DNA from: Vibrio sp. RE86
Lineage (GTDB): Bacteria; Pseudomonadota; Gammaproteobacteria; Enterobacterales; Vibrionaceae
DNA length: 63,617 bases
Assembly (NCBI RefSeq): GCF_013114545.1
Contig: NZ_VTXI01000025.1
Span: forward strand, 1-63,617
Direction: 5' to 3'
A program made the translations under genes and the position numbers. Shown here one piece after another: positions 61,120 through 63,617 of this stretch. The notes below the pieces were generated by a model. The model did not search any database, was not told the origin of the DNA, and saw nothing but the letters and a program-made list of their open reading frames with translations. Every line of letters begins with the position of its first letter. Position 1 is the stretch's first letter.

Positions 61120-62844
61120 ATGAGCAGTCCAAGACTCCGAGTTCAATTCGAAACGCTTTTCGAGCACTACAAAGGTGAAGATTCAGGCGTCCAGCTTGAA
61201 GAAATCACTGAGATCCTTTTTTGTACCCGCCGAAATGCGCGTATCGTCCTTAATAAAATGGAAGAGGAAGGGTGGCTAGAGTGGCATCCAGCACCGGGTC
61301 GAGGTAAGTTGTCCCAACTCATCTTTAAACGCAGTCGTGCTGATGTCAGCGAAAACTTAGCAAAACGTTACTTAGAAGAAGGAAAAATCGGTCAGGCGTT
61401 AAAAGTCCTCGACCATGATAGTGCCAAACTTGCTCAAGTGGTTGAGAGTTATCTAGGTATTGTTCACCAAGAAGGGCAGCAAGTTGTTCGTTTGCCTTAT
61501 TATCGCCCTTTATCTAACCTAAACCCAACCGCTCCAATGCGACGATCTGAACTGCATATCGCGCAGCAGATCTTTAGTGGTTTAACGCAGATTGATGAGC
61601 ACGAACAGCTCCAGCCCGATCTTGCACATACTTGGGAGATGATAACGCCTAAGCAATGGCGCTTTTATCTTCGTCCGAGTGTCCGTTTTCATAATGGTGA
61701 CTTGCTCACAATGCAAAATGTCGTTGATTGCTTGTTGGCATTAAAATCAAAAAAGCTATTTGCCCATATTGATAACGTAACGTCACCAGGTCGCCAAATT
61801 ATCGATCTTCACTTAACACATGATGACTATAAGTTGCCTCTTTTACTTTCTGAGTCTTGCGCGAAAATTATGCTACCTAAAGAGAGTAGAGCTGAGGACT
61901 TCGATCTTTTCCCTATTGGTACAGGCCCTTATAAGGTCATTCAGAATGATGATAAACGCCTGGTGCTCCAAGCATACGATGGTTATTTCGGGTTCAGGCC
62001 TTTGCTTGACCGAGTGGAAGTTTGGGTCATCGATGAGGCGCACTCGTCAATGGTGTTCCCAAGTCTATCAAGCCCTATAAAACCAAGTGTGGCGGAATTC
62101 AGTGATGAAGTGGAACTGGATCCCGGCTGTACTTTTTTGTTGTTAAATCGCAAGAACGGCTTGGCTGCGTCAAATGATTGGGCAAACTATTTTAGCCAAA
62201 AACTGAGTACGCTGAATCTCTTCCAACAGCTACCTCAAGAGAAGATCGTTGAGTTGGGGGTGTTACCCGCTCATGGTCTAAAACCAGGTTGGTATCACCA
62301 TACAAAGCAAGGCTACACCTCTCCGCCATCATACAAAACGGTGACTATTGCTTACCATCGACAGCATCCAATGTTTCCGACGTTGGTAAAGTGCATCGAA
62401 ACACTGTTAAAGCAAGATGGGTTAACGGTCAATTTAATCAAGTATGACTTAACCGTCGAAGACACCACAGAAGTCGACATTTGGATTAAACCGATGGGGA
62501 TTGCGACAAACCGAGACGATGCACTAGCAGGTTGGCTAATGAATTACAGTGATATTGAAGCCTTAAGTAACGAAGAAGCGTTTAGTTACTGGACGGATAT
62601 GGTCACACAGTGGCTGGCAACAGAAAACGCTAATTTCCCTGCGAAAGAGTTAGGTAAATCTCTAGTAGAAAAAATGCAGTTGATTCCGATGTTCCACTGC
62701 TGGTTAGGGGTGAGTAAAGATCAATGCGGTTCCTTACAGAATGCAAAATGTAATGCTTTGGGCTGGTTTGATTTCAGTAAGGTTTGGGTTAAGCCAACTC
62801 TCACAAGAGAAGAAACTCCGAACAAACCAAGTGAGGGTGAATAG
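61120..62844 (+). CDS. SgrR-family regulator with solute-binding domain
   Basis: A 574-aa protein with an N-terminal winged helix (TRRNARIVLNKMEEEGWLEWHPAPGRGK, about 30-65) and a C-terminal SBP_bac_5 domain. This is the build of SgrR, the E. coli activator of the sgrS small RNA in glucose-phosphate stress. The ligand here is unknown, and I see no sgrS-like gene or setA transporter next to it. No signal peptide, so the SBP domain acts in the cytoplasm as a sensor. Confidence 0.87.
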   Translation: MSSPRLRVQFETLFEHYKGEDSGVQLEEITEILFCTRRNARIVLNKMEEEGWLEWHPAPGRGKLSQLIFKRSRADVSENLAKRYLEEGKIGQALKVLDHDSAKLAQVVESYLGIVHQEGQQVVRLPYYRPLSNLNPTAPMRRSELHIAQQIFSGLTQIDEHEQLQPDLAHTWEMITPKQWRFYLRPSVRFHNGDLLTMQNVVDCLLALKSKKLFAHIDNVTSPGRQIIDLHLTHDDYKLPLLLSESCAKIMLPKESRAEDFDLFPIGTGPYKVIQNDDKRLVLQAYDGYFGFRPLLDRVEVWVIDEAHSSMVFPSLSSPIKPSVAEFSDEVELDPGCTFLLLNRKNGLAASNDWANYFSQKLSTLNLFQQLPQEKIVELGVLPAHGLKPGWYHHTKQGYTSPPSYKTVTIAYHRQHPMFPTLVKCIETLLKQDGLTVNLIKYDLTVEDTTEVDIWIKPMGIATNRDDALAGWLMNYSDIEALSNEEAFSYWTDMVTQWLATENANFPAKELGKSLVEKMQLIPMFHCWLGVSKDQCGSLQNAKCNALGWFDFSKVWVKPTLTREETPNKPSEGE

Positions 62845-63095
62845 TGGCAAAACCTAATAAGAAACAGCCGACTAAAACCGTTAATATCTACTGTTCGAAG
62901 TGTAAAACACAGCTGTTTAAATATAGGAAAGGGGGAAAAGGTTCATTAGTTAAATGCTTTAAAGAGCGAATCGTCGATGATTTTACGAATGAGCCCTGTA
63001 AATGCCCTCAATGCGACGTTGAATTTGCGCGAGAGACATTAATTCGTGGCACGCCCGCATACAAAATAATCGGCGGTAAAGTAACAATGAAGTAG
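62844..63095 (+). CDS. Small zinc-ribbon protein
   Basis: An 83-aa basic protein with YCSKCKTQLFKYRKGGKG and a second pair CKCPQCDVEF, so two Cys pairs for zinc. It starts with GTG overlapping the SgrR-like stop by one base, hence translationally coupled. The function is unknown; nucleic-acid binding is likely from charge and ribbon. Confidence 0.72.
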   Translation: MAKPNKKQPTKTVNIYCSKCKTQLFKYRKGGKGSLVKCFKERIVDDFTNEPCKCPQCDVEFARETLIRGTPAYKIIGGKVTMK

Positions 63096-63296
63096 GATAA
63101 TCCAGCATAATTCATTAACATATATGCTGTTCAAAAACAGAACACAAAGTGTAAGAAATGGGCCTGAGAGGGCCTATTTTGATCTGAGGCCATAAAATTC
63201 GTAAAAATCTCGTTAAGAGGTTTCATTGTTTTGTAAAGGTGTTAGAATACCCGCAGTTATTATTCGGTTTTTCCTAATTTACTTCAGAGGTTCACA
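63096..63296 (+). promoter_or_regulatory. Intergenic region before the 25-aa gene
   Basis: About 200 bp. It contains a -10-like TAGAAT near 63243 with a weak -35 (TTTCAT) 16 bp upstream, suggesting a start of transcription just before the 25-aa gene. GGGCCT occurs twice near 63163. No other feature is seen. Confidence 0.4.
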
Positions 63297-63374
63297 ATGG
63301 AACTAGGTCTTATTGTCACTTTTATCGTTGCTGCAGCTGTAATGGTTAAAAAAGAGATGGCAAGCGCTAAATAA
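63297..63374 (+). CDS. Predicted 25-aa membrane microprotein
   Basis: The frame encodes MELGLIVTFIVAAAVMVKKEMASAK and no more: one hydrophobic helix with a Lys-rich end. AGAGG stands 7 bp before the ATG, and a promoter-like sequence and a terminator (63425-63451) frame it, so it looks like a complete transcription unit. Comparable sizes are known for MgtS- or YnhF-type proteins, but I see no specific similarity. Confidence 0.55.
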   Translation: MELGLIVTFIVAAAVMVKKEMASAK

Positions 63375-63424
63375 TCCGAACATTTGCCTCATTTTTCTAA
63401 ATCTTTTTAGCAAATGTTTTCGAT

Positions 63425-63451
63425 AAAAGCTCCTTAAATAGGGGCTTTTTT
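63425..63451 (+). terminator. Terminator after the 25-aa gene
   Basis: AAAAGCTCC / GGGGCTTTT stem (one G-U), 7-nt loop and T-run. Confidence 0.8.
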
Positions 63452-63503
63452 GTTTTCTAAGATAGGTAAATCAATAAGTTAGATACAAAACCTAAAAAAG
63501 CCA

Positions 63504-63605
63504 GCATTACGCTTAATGCCGATCAGTTAAGGGTTAAATGATCGGTTGAACGATCCTTCCAAGGTGTCAAAATCCGAGTGTATTCCATGCACTCGGATTT
63601 TTTAT
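63504..63605 (+). ncRNA. Structured intergenic segment, candidate small RNA
   Basis: Hairpins stand in a row: GCATTA-CGCT-TAATGC (63504-63519), CCGATCA / TGATCGG (63519-63545) overlapping GATCG-GTTGAA-CGATC (63540-63555), and a final terminator-like stem AAATCCGAGT / ACTCGGATTT with T6 (63570-63605). It could be a small RNA, or the edge of an insertion sequence or repeat family that continues beyond the window. No promoter is certain. Confidence 0.4.
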
Positions 63606-63617
63606 GTTTCTAAGACA

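Noticed and set aside
61120..62844. sgrS small RNA next to the SgrR-like gene
   Set aside because: No sequence with a small-RNA promoter and the expected ptsG-pairing region can be recognised upstream; the 78-bp gap is too short and the neighbouring gene is unrelated.

Overview
The window reads as a gamma-proteobacterial chromosome segment, almost certainly a Vibrio (roughly 44% GC by eye). Supporting signs are the napFDABC-narQP block with a tiny membrane-protein gene beside napC, a four-gene polyhydroxyalkanoate (PHA) operon in the order phaB-phaA-phasin-phaC, nrdDG, a TriABC/VexIJK-like RND pump with two adaptors, and YceI plus cytochrome b561. The combination recalls the second chromosome of Vibrio, but that placement is inferred from memory. 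I see no rRNA, tRNA, CRISPR array, complete transposon or prophage.

Layout. 1-0.7 kb: the 3' part of a collagen-like GXY-repeat gene. 0.8-6.9 kb: a TetR regulator divergent from an RND efflux operon. 7.5-11.7 kb: the PHA operon behind 640 bp of AT-rich DNA. 12-16.9 kb: porin, YgeA-type racemase, two small minus-strand genes, an ArsR/HlyU-type sulfide-sensor regulator with a split YeeE/YedE transporter, and a secreted EEP hydrolase. 17-19.9 kb: nrdD and nrdG. 20-27 kb: MATE, AraC, aminotransferase, lipoproteins, Nudix-like, FKBP and DsbA-like genes. 27-36 kb: anaerobic respiration (nap, narQP, dcuC). 36-43.7 kb: EAL protein, lipase, cytochrome b561/YceI, an FNT-CBS fusion, LysR. 43.7-50 kb: OLD-type nuclease, 5'-nucleotidase, Alx behind a probable Mn riboswitch, small proteins. 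50-56.5 kb: a nickel/peptide-type ABC importer with fused permeases, followed by a MATE exporter behind a Fur-like box. 56.5-63.6 kb: a phnA relic, PhnA-domain protein, two metalloproteases, MenI-like thioesterase, an SgrR-like regulator, small proteins and a structured intergenic segment at the right edge.

How the genes fit together. Low oxygen is a theme: perfect FNR-type boxes stand before nrdD and before a small cysteine-rich protein, and a NarP-type 7-2-7 site lies between napF and narQ. NarQP would sense nitrate or nitrite and control Nap; DcuC and the FNT channel move anaerobic metabolites. Sulfur stress may be handled by the dithiol ArsR regulator and the YeeE pair, whose leader carries an unusual 15-bp periodic repeat.

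Most of the window is ordinary Vibrio metabolism. The items most worth a second look are the 15-bp repeat array, the FNT-CBS fusion with an internal ribosome binding site at the domain boundary, the FNR-box small protein, four very short genes (41, 45, 31 and 25 aa), the yybP-ykoY-like leader of alx, the ABC/MATE metal-linked cassette and the phnA relic.
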